DNA of 11,796 nucleotides from Chlamydiota bacterium (GCA_021772165.1 JAJFMM010000029.1:1-11796); one strand, 5' to 3'. Positions 1-7,199 are shown, counted from the stretch's first letter. The notes: generated from the sequence alone by a model not told the origin. A program made the numbers and translations.

Positions 1-274
1 ATGTGCGCATGAGGTTATTCGTGGATTGCATGTCTAAGCATGACTGGACTATAACCATTGGATTGGATCCCAGCGCTAAAAAAGGATTTGCTCCAGCTCC
101 GGCATCGCCACTTGAGTTTATGGCTGGAAATTCCCCCAACCCGATTACATAGTTATTCACTTTATCCACTTCAGCGGAAAGTTCCGCTAAGTTGCTGGAA
201 TTGGATTGAGGCAATGGCTCCAAATGTTGATTTTGGTAGCTCATTTCAGTCGATGTTGTTTTTGCGCTAAACAC
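1..274 (-). CDS. Unrecognised protein, N-terminal part only (runs off left edge)
   Basis: An open minus-strand frame runs from a GTG at 272-274 to the left edge without a stop, giving 91 residues. The start is preceded by AGCAGG six bases upstream, a weak ribosome binding site; an in-frame ATG at 242-244 is the alternative but has none. The N-terminus is rich in Ser, Asn, Gln and Thr (it includes MSYQNQHLEPLPQSNSSN from the ATG), followed by a short acidic stretch (LAELSAEVDKV), a Gly/Ala-rich turn (SSGDAGAGANPF) and a mildly hydrophobic stretch. There is no signal peptide. Such polar N-termini are common in type III secretion substrates, but that is only suggestive. I do not recognise the family. 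The frame is preferred over the antisense plus-strand frame because its composition is protein-like and a promoter-like element lies upstream. Confidence 0.5.
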   Translation of the reverse strand, partial: MFSAKTTSTEMSYQNQHLEPLPQSNSSNLAELSAEVDKVNNYVIGLGEFPAINSSGDAGAGANPFLALGSNPMVIVQSCLDMQSTNNLMRT

Positions 275-321
275 TATATACCTGCTATTAAATTAATTAA
301 GTATTGTACTACTAATCCTCA

Positions 322-327
322 ATTATA
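322..327 (-). promoter_or_regulatory. Possible -10 element for the left-edge gene
   Basis: Read on the minus strand, this is a perfect TATAAT in a very AT-rich stretch, about 48 bases before the GTG start at 274. No good -35 hexamer is visible 16-18 bases further upstream, so the call is tentative. The stretch 275-452 holds no gene on either strand: this element, the terminator at 362-387 and AT-rich sequence are all I see. Confidence 0.3.
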
Positions 328-361
328 AAAATAAAAATCGATTTTCATACGGAAGTTTTGT

Positions 362-387
362 AAAAAAGACCCTTACGGGGCAGTTTT
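362..387 (-). terminator. Probable intrinsic terminator after malic enzyme gene
   Basis: On the minus strand the sequence reads GCCCC, loop GTAA (a GNRA-type tetraloop), GGGTC, then six T residues. The stem has one C/T mismatch, and an AAAA run before it can pair with the T tract. It lies about 65 bases past the malic enzyme stop, where the minus-strand operon should end. The stem is short, so termination may be incomplete. Confidence 0.5.
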
Positions 388-452
388 AATAAGAAGTTGG
401 GTGGGTTTGATAAAGATTCAAATTATCATTAAAATAATAAATGGGGAGCTTA

Positions 453-2132
453 TCAGGAATTGGCTGGCTCTATATGAGGGTAGCTAGGCGTCCACATGAT
501 GGCGTCTACCCTCTTCTCGATCTCTGATTCAGGGATCTGGGAGAGCTTCTCTTTGATCGCGCATTTGGCGACACCAATGGCGATCTCTCGACTGACTGCG
601 CGCACCTTTTCGAGGGGCGGGAGCAGTGATGCTGTCGGATCTTGTAGAGCCGGTGAATAGTTCGACAGGATGTTTGCTGCCTTGAGAAACATCGTATTGG
701 TCACCTCTTTTGCTTCTACTGCAAGAGCTCCTAAGCCAATTCCAGGAAAGATATAGACATTGTTGCACTGTGCAATTTCGATGGTCTTGCCCAGATACTC
801 AACAGGAGGAAAAGGACTGCCTGTGGCGACAACCGCTCTACCTTGTGTCCATTCGATCAGCTCAGAGGGTGTGCACTCCGCTTTTGATGTGGGATTCGAA
901 AGAGGCAGCACGATCGGGCGCTCGACATGCTTGGCCATCTCCTGAATCAGCTTCTTGGTGAAGATGCTGTATTGTCCGCAGACGCCGATCAAGGCGGTTG
1001 GTTTAGCATTGGCGATCACATCTTTGAAAGAGATGCATTCAGATTCTTGTAATGTCCATCCTTCGAGAGCCTCCTTGGGATAGAGGACATCGCTCTGCGT
1101 CTCATCGGTATGTGAACAGCCTGTAGTCAGAAGGCCGTGCGAGTCGACGATAAAGACTCTTCTTAGAGCATCCTCGTGAGAGAGGCCCGCTTGCTCCATC
1201 CCACTCAAGATCATTTTGGCGATACCGACGCCTGCCGATCCTCCACCGACGATTACAATGCGCTGTGATTCGAGGTTTGATTGGCTGACCTTGATCGCGG
1301 AGAAGAGTGCTGCTAGAGCAACCGCTCCAGTCCCCTGGATGTCGTCGTTGAATGAGAGTAGCGATTTTCTGTACTTCTCTAAGATGCGAGAGGCATTGCC
1401 TTTCCCAAAATCTTCCCATTGCAAGAGAGCATTGGGGTATTGCTTCTTGATGGTCTGTACAAACTTCTCGACAAAGGCATCATACTCGGCTCCCTGCAGC
1501 CTACGATGTCGCCAGCCAAGGTAGAGCTCGTTTTTCAGATGCTGTTCGTTATTCGTGCCTACATCGAGGATGATCGGGAGTGTTTTAGCCGGATGGATGC
1601 CGCCAAACGTGGTGTAGAGTGCGAGCTTACCGATGGAAATCGCCATGCCTCCGAGGCCCTGATCTCCCAGTCCCAGAATGCGCTCCCCATCGGTCACAAC
1701 AATCACTTCAATATCCCTGTTGGGGAAATTGGAGATCATCTCTTCCATCTTATCCATGAGTGGATGCGAGAGGTAGAGCCCTCGTTGGTGAGTGAAGATC
1801 ATGCTGTATTGTACTGAGGCCTCACCTACGGTCGGTGTGTAGATGAACGGAAGCATCTCTGCCGGTCTTTGAGCAATGAACTGATAGAAGAGATGCTCAT
1901 TGCGGGCTAGGAGCTGCAATAGAAAGACATATTTGCCGAGAGCGCTTTTTTTTCTGATGAAATTGGAATAGACACGTTTGAGCTGCTCTTCGAGGCTGGA
2001 GATATGTGGAGGAAGCAGGCCGTTGAGCCCCAAGACATCTCGTTCTTGTTGCGTAAAGGCGGTGCCTTTATTCCAGAGGGAGTTGTGTAAAAGTTGAAGG
2101 CCGCGGAGCGGTAAACGTATACGATCGTCCAT
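453..2132 (-). CDS. maeA: NAD-dependent malic enzyme
   Basis: A cytosolic enzyme that oxidatively decarboxylates L-malate to pyruvate and CO2 with reduction of NAD(P), linking C4 acids to pyruvate. At 559 residues it matches the length of the E. coli MaeA/eukaryotic type. Visible landmarks: FIYTPTVGEA with the catalytic Tyr98; VVTDGERILGLGDQG (146-159); SIGKLAL with the likely catalytic Lys169; metal ligands Glu240-Asp241 (QWEDFGKGNA) and Asp264 (FNDDIQGTGA); the dinucleotide-binding GGGSAGVGIA (296-305); and LSNPTSKAECTP further on. Nothing is missing, so it should be active. The stop is a tandem TGA TAA. It is the last gene of the minus-strand set, 32 nt after the transporter gene. No ribosome binding site is close to the ATG; a GAAGGA lies too far upstream. 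Use of NAD rather than NADP is inferred from the subfamily. Confidence 0.95.
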   Translation of the reverse strand: MDDRIRLPLRGLQLLHNSLWNKGTAFTQQERDVLGLNGLLPPHISSLEEQLKRVYSNFIRKKSALGKYVFLLQLLARNEHLFYQFIAQRPAEMLPFIYTPTVGEASVQYSMIFTHQRGLYLSHPLMDKMEEMISNFPNRDIEVIVVTDGERILGLGDQGLGGMAISIGKLALYTTFGGIHPAKTLPIILDVGTNNEQHLKNELYLGWRHRRLQGAEYDAFVEKFVQTIKKQYPNALLQWEDFGKGNASRILEKYRKSLLSFNDDIQGTGAVALAALFSAIKVSQSNLESQRIVIVGGGSAGVGIAKMILSGMEQAGLSHEDALRRVFIVDSHGLLTTGCSHTDETQSDVLYPKEALEGWTLQESECISFKDVIANAKPTALIGVCGQYSIFTKKLIQEMAKHVERPIVLPLSNPTSKAECTPSELIEWTQGRAVVATGSPFPPVEYLGKTIEIAQCNNVYIFPGIGLGALAVEAKEVTNTMFLKAANILSNYSPALQDPTASLLPPLEKVRAVSREIAIGVAKCAIKEKLSQIPESEIEKRVDAIMWTPSYPHIEPANS

Positions 2133-2164
2133 GTATTTCTACATGGGCGATCCTTCAATTGCCG

Positions 2165-3406
2165 TCAAGCAGTTGCTGGCTCTTTGCGGAAGAGAAACCC
2201 AAGCGTTATCAGCCAGAGTACGAAAACTGCAATCGATAGGTACGTGGAGAGCTGGAAAACTTGGTTGCCCACCCAGAACTGAAGACCTAGCAGCATAAAC
2301 GATGCGATTGCCTTTGAGGTGCGGTAAGCAAAGATATCAATGACAGCTTTGGCGCGGTATTTTTCGTCTAGAGTCAGAGGGACAAAGAGCATTTCTCGGA
2401 TGACCCCGAAAAATGAGAAGTCGATCGATTTGGTGAAGACGAAGGCAAAGACGGCCAGAGATAGGCCTGGGCTGAAGAACTGTCCAAGGATTCCTACAGA
2501 GAGCAGAATGGGCACAACAAAATGACTGCCTCGGAGGCCAAGGATATTCAGCAGTAGATAGCTCCCCACAACCTGTAGCACTAGGCTAGCGGCATGGACC
2601 ACGCTCATGATTTTGCCCATGCAGGCTGTGCGTACATCTGTGGCGGGAAATGCGAGGCGCATCTCATAATTGTACTTGTATTCGACCAGAGCCACGCTCA
2701 TCTGCATAAAAATGACGAGTAGCAAAATGCCGAGTAGGTAGCGGTTTTTTGCGATCATCGAAAAGGCTTCGCTCGAGCGGATCCGTACCGGAGCGAGGCT
2801 CTCTTTCACCTCGAGTGCTCCGCTGACGCGGTAGCTTTTCAGGTAGGCATAAAAGAGTATGGCGTAGACGGGCAGGGTCAGTAAAAAGAGGTGTTTTGAT
2901 CCTAGACTCTCTGCAAAAAGGCTTGGTACGCCGCTTCCCATAAGAGATCCGACTGTTCCGCCAGAGAAGATCAGTCCGTAGAGGACTTTAGCCTTCGAGC
3001 TGGAGATCGTACTGTGGATCATCGACCAGAGCTGCTTGAACATTAGTAGAATATAGATATCTTTCCAGCAGTAGAGGAAAAAGATCATTCTGGGAAACAC
3101 TGGCAGGAGGACGACAGTTAGCAATTTAATGCTTACGATCATCACAACGGAGAGCCCCATAACGCGAAGCGGTCCCCATAGAGGGATTAAGCGGTTATAT
3201 GCTGTGACGACAGCAAGATTGAGGGGAATAGTCCAGAGCCACACATAGGGCAGCGTCTCAGCTGAAAAGACGGCGAGGAAGATCGATTGGGCTGCAGGGC
3301 GGGTGATCGCATATTCCATTGAGATGCAAAAACAGCAGAGCATCGAGAAGAAGACGAAGAGTTTTTCTGTTTGGCTGAGGTTGAGGATCGCTTTGATGGG
3401 ATTCAT
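2165..3406 (-). CDS. NTT/TLC-related membrane transporter (MFS-like)
   Basis: A 413-residue polytopic inner-membrane protein with about 10-12 hydrophobic segments (for example 15-35, 53-72, 83-103, 145-165, 172-190, 223-242, 296-325, 365-380, 388-407) and a basic loop near 190-220. The stretch KDIYILLMFKQLWSMIHS (115-132), and REMLFVPLTLDEKYRAKAVID (339-357) before the last helices, are reminiscent of the bacterial relatives of ATP/ADP translocases (TLC family), which intracellular bacteria use to import host nucleotides. Classical members are about 500 residues; this one is shorter, so its substrate could differ and need not be ATP. Its ATG overlaps the stop of the HD gene by four bases (ATGA), implying translational coupling to a phosphohydrolase, which fits a nucleotide-related role. 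A generic MFS carrier is the alternative. Membrane transporter is near certain; the family assignment is likely. Confidence 0.75.
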   Translation of the reverse strand: MNPIKAILNLSQTEKLFVFFSMLCCFCISMEYAITRPAAQSIFLAVFSAETLPYVWLWTIPLNLAVVTAYNRLIPLWGPLRVMGLSVVMIVSIKLLTVVLLPVFPRMIFFLYCWKDIYILLMFKQLWSMIHSTISSSKAKVLYGLIFSGGTVGSLMGSGVPSLFAESLGSKHLFLLTLPVYAILFYAYLKSYRVSGALEVKESLAPVRIRSSEAFSMIAKNRYLLGILLLVIFMQMSVALVEYKYNYEMRLAFPATDVRTACMGKIMSVVHAASLVLQVVGSYLLLNILGLRGSHFVVPILLSVGILGQFFSPGLSLAVFAFVFTKSIDFSFFGVIREMLFVPLTLDEKYRAKAVIDIFAYRTSKAIASFMLLGLQFWVGNQVFQLSTYLSIAVFVLWLITLGFLFRKEPATA

Positions 3407-4719
3407 GCGTCATTCCAGTTTTCTAAAAAGTGAAGCATCTCCAGATCGTGTTTAGGAGAGATGTAGGCCCAGTTGGACTTATCCTGTGGGATTCGTAAAA
3501 GCAGAGAGGAGGAGTCGTGCGCCTTTTGCAAGATGACGTGGCGTTTTGCAACGGGAAAATTCAGTTTTTGCGACGTGGCGGTTTCCTTGGCAAATTCCCA
3601 AATGAGGTCATGATCTTCGATGGAGTGATTCTTTTTGAAGGCGGTGAGATCTTCCTCAGAAACACCTTCCGGCAAAGAAATGGCTCTGAAACGGTGTTGG
3701 CGATAGAAGACGCACTTTGCATCTTCATGGCCTGGTGCGCTCTGATCTCTGGCTGCGCGATTCAAAGCGCAGATCACTTCAGGATCGCTCCAGTTTAAAA
3801 AGTCATCTACCGTTTTGAGAGAGGCTACAGGAAAGCTCTCCAGCATGAATCTCCGTAAGTGGAAGCTATAGGCTTTGACAGACGAGTATTGGTAGACTCT
3901 GCGGCGCATAAAATGGCGAGCCAGCAAGAGTGCTTCACAGGACTCGAGGCCATTTTCGTCGATGCCGAGCTGTAGATCTTCCTCGTCGCTGTCGGCAGAG
4001 GGCAAAATGCGCAGCGTCTCGATCAGTTGATGGTAGTCGAAGAGACCGTAGGCAACGCCGGTGGTTTTTGCATCGCGCAGCAGGTAGTCGATGCGATCTG
4101 ACCCGAAAAAATCGCCGGTGACGATTTGCGAAACGATGCGCACCCAGGGCGAAAAGGAAGAGCCAGGAAAGAGTGATTGCCACTTCGGCTCGCCGATGGC
4201 GACCTTTTTGATGTCTTCGATGATATCTCGGTCGATGAGATCTTGGAGATAAGAGGGTGCATTCTTGAGCTTATCCCAGACGTGCTTAAGATGCTCGCTT
4301 TCGATGATCTTGAGAGTCCAGCTCTCATGCCCCTCTGCGCCCAGAAAGTCGTTTTCAGCTACGTGAGAAAATGGGAGGTGGCCCAGGTCGTGGCAAAGAG
4401 CTGCCATACGGAGCACCCTTCTCCAGTAGAGATAGTCAGCCGAGCCTTTGCGCGGAACAAAATGGAATACATCAGGTCTTACCGATTTACAGATCTTCTC
4501 AAACATCTGTGTGGCCAGAGCCATCACGCCGAGCGAATGCTCAAAGCGAGTGTGCGTGGCTCCTGGATAGACGAGATAGGCAATGCCGAGCTGATGAATA
4601 TAGTGAAGGCGCTGGTACGGAAGCGAGTCGATGAGCTCTTTTTCAAACTCATCAAAAGCTATGAATCCATGCACGGAGTCATAGATTTTTTTATCAGAAT
4701 GTAAAAAATCCTTTACCAT
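3403..4719 (-). CDS. HD-domain phosphohydrolase (dNTPase/SAMHD1-like superfamily)
   Basis: A 438-residue cytosolic metal-dependent phosphohydrolase. The family signature is complete: His61 in TRFEHSLGV, His110-Asp111 in AALCHDLGHLPFSH, and Asp211 in SDRIDYLLRD, the four positions that hold the metal in SAMHD1-type enzymes. The N-terminal DSVHGFI and LRxLHYIxQLG-like stretch also fit this superfamily, whose characterised members hydrolyse dNTPs or other nucleotides. The exact substrate cannot be read from sequence. The ATG at 4717-4719 is the only start in the frame: an in-frame TGA lies 75 bases upstream with no ATG, GTG or TTG between, and there is no Shine-Dalgarno. Its stop overlaps the start of the transporter gene. 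Upstream is the left copy of the 14-bp direct repeat; without the cassette beyond it, this gene would directly follow the IMPDH/GMPR gene now at 8023-9033. Confidence 0.85.
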   Translation of the reverse strand: MVKDFLHSDKKIYDSVHGFIAFDEFEKELIDSLPYQRLHYIHQLGIAYLVYPGATHTRFEHSLGVMALATQMFEKICKSVRPDVFHFVPRKGSADYLYWRRVLRMAALCHDLGHLPFSHVAENDFLGAEGHESWTLKIIESEHLKHVWDKLKNAPSYLQDLIDRDIIEDIKKVAIGEPKWQSLFPGSSFSPWVRIVSQIVTGDFFGSDRIDYLLRDAKTTGVAYGLFDYHQLIETLRILPSADSDEEDLQLGIDENGLESCEALLLARHFMRRRVYQYSSVKAYSFHLRRFMLESFPVASLKTVDDFLNWSDPEVICALNRAARDQSAPGHEDAKCVFYRQHRFRAISLPEGVSEEDLTAFKKNHSIEDHDLIWEFAKETATSQKLNFPVAKRHVILQKAHDSSSLLLRIPQDKSNWAYISPKHDLEMLHFLENWNDA

Positions 4720-4749
4720 GGGCCAGACCGGATGGTTATTGAGGAAAGT

Positions 4750-4761
4750 CTTACACGTAAG
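4750..4761. promoter_or_regulatory. Palindrome upstream of the HD gene
   Basis: CTTAC-AC-GTAAG, two 5-bp arms around a 2-bp centre, lies 31 bases upstream of the HD gene start and could be an operator in the divergent region 4720-4937. Small palindromes occur by chance, so this is weak. The rest of 4720-4937 contains the left direct repeat copy, AT-rich sequence that must hold the cassette promoter (I cannot pick convincing hexamers), and a G/T-rich leader. Confidence 0.2.
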
Positions 4762-4782
4762 GTCATTGTGGACAAGAAGAAA

Positions 4783-4796
4783 GTCTCCTATTCAGG
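4783..4796 (+). repeat. Left copy of 14-bp direct repeat bounding the cassette
   Basis: GTCTCCTATTCAGG, identical and in the same orientation to 8018-8031; after one mismatch the next two bases (CG) also agree. It sits between the HD gene start and the cassette. Together the copies enclose exactly the two unfamiliar plus-strand genes. It could be a target-site duplication, an attachment-site remnant or a recombination scar. Confidence 0.7.
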
Positions 4797-4928
4797 TCGA
4801 AGATAGCTTTTTTCAAAATAAATATAGGATATTTTAATGCGAGCAAATTTAAATAATATTTTTATTTGTTTTTGGCGTTTTTGTTGTGTGTTTGTTTATT
4901 TGCGTTTGTGTTATGTTTCTTTAAAAAT

Positions 4929-4933
4929 GAGGA
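4929..4933 (+). promoter_or_regulatory. Ribosome binding site that decides the start at 4938
   Basis: GAGGA four bases before the ATG at 4938. The longer frame back to a TTG at 4866 lacks such a site and would add an odd hydrophobic leader encoded by G/T-rich DNA, so the ATG at 4938 is chosen. Confidence 0.75.
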
Positions 4934-4937
4934 AAGA

Positions 4938-7199
4938 ATGGAAATTACAGCAATTCCTATTATGGCAGCGGTTGCACAGCAGGGAATTCAAAATCAAGGA
5001 ATTGTCCCTATTCAAAGCGTTGCAACGGCAGCGATAGGCCTGCTGAGCCTTGTTTTCTCATTCCTACCTACTGCCTCTGCTTCATTCGTTCCAAATTGTC
5101 TGAATGAAAGGTGTCCAGACCTTAAAAAAGATCAACTCCACTGCTGGGAACAATCAGCAATATCCTCTCTAGATAATGCATTATGGGGCTCCTCAAGCTT
5201 CAATTTACTACAAGAATTTTTGCGTTTTCGAACCGAAGATCCGAGAGATAAAAGTCTTTATTTTCTTCCAAATACATACAATTTTCATGCAGCGGCTGAC
5301 AAGCAGTGGGGTTCGTATGTACTTGAACCTATAGCAGCAGCCACCGACATAAAAATTCGAACTGTCTTTTCTTTTTTTGAAATATGCAATGAAATTGATC
5401 AAGCCTCAAAAGTGGGAAAACTTAACTCTGTTTTCATCGATACCAGTGGAAATTCTCAAGCTATATCTCTTTCCAGAAATCACCAAATTGATCAGAACTT
5501 GGACTTTCAGAGCTGTTTCAAGTCCCTGCAACCATCAGGTACAATCGTTTTGATGGGTGGAAGGGGGGCAGATTCATACGATCGGCTTGCTCAAAAAATA
5601 GCAACGGCATCTGATAAGGTTGTTCTTGTTATTACAGGTTCTCATTATAGACTCGAAAAAATCGCAGTTGAAGAAGCATTAGCCCCCTCTTCATCGAGAG
5701 CTAAGGGGATAGATACAACGCAGGCTTTCAAGAAATTCTACCCAGGTTGTGAGTCAAGCAAATCAATTTCTACAAATGCAAACTGTATTTGTCCACCCTG
5801 TCCAGATTTAAATGAGGGCAAAGTTCATTCAAAGGAATTGGAAGCTGGCAAGCTTGTTTATAGACAATCCCATTGGGGATCGGGGACTTTTAAAGAACAT
5901 CAGGAATATTTACGACTGAATCGAGATGATCTGAGGCCGAAAGTTTTATATCTTTCTGCAAAAGAGGATTATAATGGAGCCCTAGATCCGAAAGCGGATC
6001 TACTTAGTCCTATTTCCAAGCAATTCGATTTGAAATTTAAAAAAGTTAAATCTTTTGAGGAAATCTGTCGAGAGGTCAAGGATGCTTCCAAAGTGGGTAA
6101 GTTGGCGAACGTTGTCATCAACGCTCATGGAGAACCAAACAGCATGGGTCTTTCTGGAATCAATGAGATTGTAAGAAAGCATGAGTTTGGTTCATGTTTT
6201 TCAGATCTCACACCTTCTGGGAAAATCATTCTGAATAGTTGTTATGCCGGTGCGCCTCAATTAGGAGATACCCATGACAATATCGCACAAACTATAGCCG
6301 ATAAGGCAAAAAGGACTGTCATTGCTGCGAAATCATATACTGTATCTAACTCTCGCGGTTTCTCGTTCACGAAGATCATTTCACTCGATCCCTTTATGGT
6401 TTCTCACACATCGAATTTCCACCCCTCTAAAGATTTGGTAGGGTTAAGTGTTTATAGGATTTTTCAGCCACAATATTCAGACTGCTCAGATATAGAGCCA
6501 AATAAGCTGCATGATCGTGAATGGTTAGCTATCGACGCTATTAATGATGACCTTAAAAATAAGGGCTTTGAGCCATTCACCCCCACCTGGGAGAAATCTC
6601 GAGAGTATCTTCGGTTATGCAAGGATGATCTAAGAGACAAAGTTATCTTTCTTTCAGCTGCACATGATCCTAAGGATCGTACCAATCCAAAATTCAACCC
6701 CGATTTTTTGGGAAGCCTAAATGACAAAACTGATTTGCAATACAAAGTGGTTAATTCTTACGATGGAATGTGCAGAACAATAGATGCTGCGTCTAAGACC
6801 GGAAATTTGGCTCTTGTCCTTATCCAAGCTTATGGCCTCTTGTCGTCAGACAAGACAAAACTCGAAGGATTTCATCTTTGGGAAGAAACAGATCCTTTTG
6901 ATCCAACTAAAATAGCTAAAGAAGAAAAAATCACTCTAAGAAGTAAAGACCTCCAGGCGTGTTTCTCAGGCTTAAATCCTTCGGGGAAAGTTATCCTTTT
7001 GTCAAATTCACTCGGAGCTCCCGAAAGGGGCGGTTTTGCTCAGAAGTTTGCTAACGTTATTGATCGTACTGTAGTTGCTCTAACTGGCAACACCCATCCC
7101 GAAAAGAGAAAAATTACATCATATAATCCATATGTTATTTATGCCCCTTCGGGGTATTTTAGCACCCAGAATCTTTATAAAGAATTTTATCCCCAATGA
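4938..7199 (+). CDS. Triple-repeat clan CD (caspase/gingipain-like) cysteine peptidase-type protein
   Basis: A 753-residue protein not assigned to a named family. Residues 1-28 lack Lys/Arg; 29-48 form one hydrophobic segment ending PTASASF, a possible signal peptide (AxA at 46-48) or membrane anchor. Then come three tandem ~229-residue repeats starting at Cys59, Cys288 and Cys516. Each opens with C-[PS]-D-[LI]-x4-[LV]-H-x2-E, continues with an EYLRL..DDLR..K..YLS-like strand, and holds two hydrophobic strands spaced as in the caspase-hemoglobinase fold. In repeat 2 these read NVVINAHGEP (His397) and KIILNSCYAGAP (Cys435), the classic His-Gly and strand-Cys signatures. The same positions are Ser170 and Gly208 in repeat 1, Tyr632 and Asn690 in repeat 3, so those are pseudo-peptidase units. 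Clan CD fold is my inference from motifs; substrate is unknown. It is the first gene of a two-gene cassette bounded by direct repeats; a secreted effector or surface protein is plausible. Confidence 0.8.
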   Translation: MEITAIPIMAAVAQQGIQNQGIVPIQSVATAAIGLLSLVFSFLPTASASFVPNCLNERCPDLKKDQLHCWEQSAISSLDNALWGSSSFNLLQEFLRFRTEDPRDKSLYFLPNTYNFHAAADKQWGSYVLEPIAAATDIKIRTVFSFFEICNEIDQASKVGKLNSVFIDTSGNSQAISLSRNHQIDQNLDFQSCFKSLQPSGTIVLMGGRGADSYDRLAQKIATASDKVVLVITGSHYRLEKIAVEEALAPSSSRAKGIDTTQAFKKFYPGCESSKSISTNANCICPPCPDLNEGKVHSKELEAGKLVYRQSHWGSGTFKEHQEYLRLNRDDLRPKVLYLSAKEDYNGALDPKADLLSPISKQFDLKFKKVKSFEEICREVKDASKVGKLANVVINAHGEPNSMGLSGINEIVRKHEFGSCFSDLTPSGKIILNSCYAGAPQLGDTHDNIAQTIADKAKRTVIAAKSYTVSNSRGFSFTKIISLDPFMVSHTSNFHPSKDLVGLSVYRIFQPQYSDCSDIEPNKLHDREWLAIDAINDDLKNKGFEPFTPTWEKSREYLRLCKDDLRDKVIFLSAAHDPKDRTNPKFNPDFLGSLNDKTDLQYKVVNSYDGMCRTIDAASKTGNLALVLIQAYGLLSSDKTKLEGFHLWEETDPFDPTKIAKEEKITLRSKDLQACFSGLNPSGKVILLSNSLGAPERGGFAQKFANVIDRTVVALTGNTHPEKRKITSYNPYVIYAPSGYFSTQNLYKEFYPQ
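5112..5798 (+). repeat. Repeat unit 1 (degenerate peptidase domain)
   Basis: Codes for residues 59-287. It carries the header CPDLKKDQLHCWE and the strands SVFIDTSGNS and TIVLMGGRGAD. Ser and Gly replace the catalytic His and Cys, so it should be non-catalytic. It ends AFKKFYPG, matching NLYKEFYPQ at the end of unit 3. Confidence 0.7.
5799..6482 (+). repeat. Repeat unit 2 (intact His/Cys dyad)
   Basis: Codes for residues 288-515. It carries the header CPDLNEGKVHSKE, His397 (codon 6126-6128) in INAHGEP and Cys435 (codon 6240-6242) in NSCYAGAP, followed by DNIAQTIADKAKRTVIAAKS. This helix-strand order after the Cys is typical of clan CD peptidases. It is the only unit with both catalytic residues. 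It ends GLSVYRIFQPQ. Confidence 0.7.
6483..7196 (+). repeat. Repeat unit 3 (degenerate peptidase domain)
   Basis: Codes for residues 516-753. It carries the header CSDIEPNKLHDRE and the strands ALVLIQAYGLL and KVILLSNSLGAPE. Tyr632 and Asn690 stand where unit 2 has His and Cys. It holds an extra acidic loop (about 644-662, HLWEETDPFDPTKIAKEEK) that the other units lack, accounting for its greater length. Confidence 0.65.
7141..7160 (+). terminator. Terminator-like hairpin inside the 3' end of the peptidase-like gene
   Basis: ATGCCCC-TTC-GGGGTAT can pair over seven base pairs (one G-U) and is followed by T residues, about 40 bases before the stop codon. It resembles an intrinsic terminator or attenuator placed before the second cassette gene, but it also encodes YAPSGY, so it may be coincidence. 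Confidence 0.25.

Noticed and set aside
58..270. Plus-strand frame of 70 codons starting at a TTG
   Set aside because: It has no ribosome binding site, is rich in Leu, Arg and Trp in a way typical of antisense frames, and lies opposite the more protein-like minus-strand frame that runs off the left edge.
4177..4704. 175-codon plus-strand frame antisense to the HD gene
   Set aside because: The minus strand carries a complete HD-family signature; the long antisense frame is a by-product of its codon use. The same applies to the antisense frame at 1419-1817 in the malic enzyme gene.
4866..4937. Longer N-terminus for the peptidase-like protein from a TTG
   Set aside because: The extension is encoded by low-complexity G/T-rich DNA and has no ribosome binding site, while the ATG at 4938 has GAGGA four bases upstream.
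4837..5037. 66-codon frame starting at an ATG in the leader
   Set aside because: It overlaps the real gene in another frame, has no Shine-Dalgarno, and its C-terminal half is a shifted reading of the peptidase-like gene.
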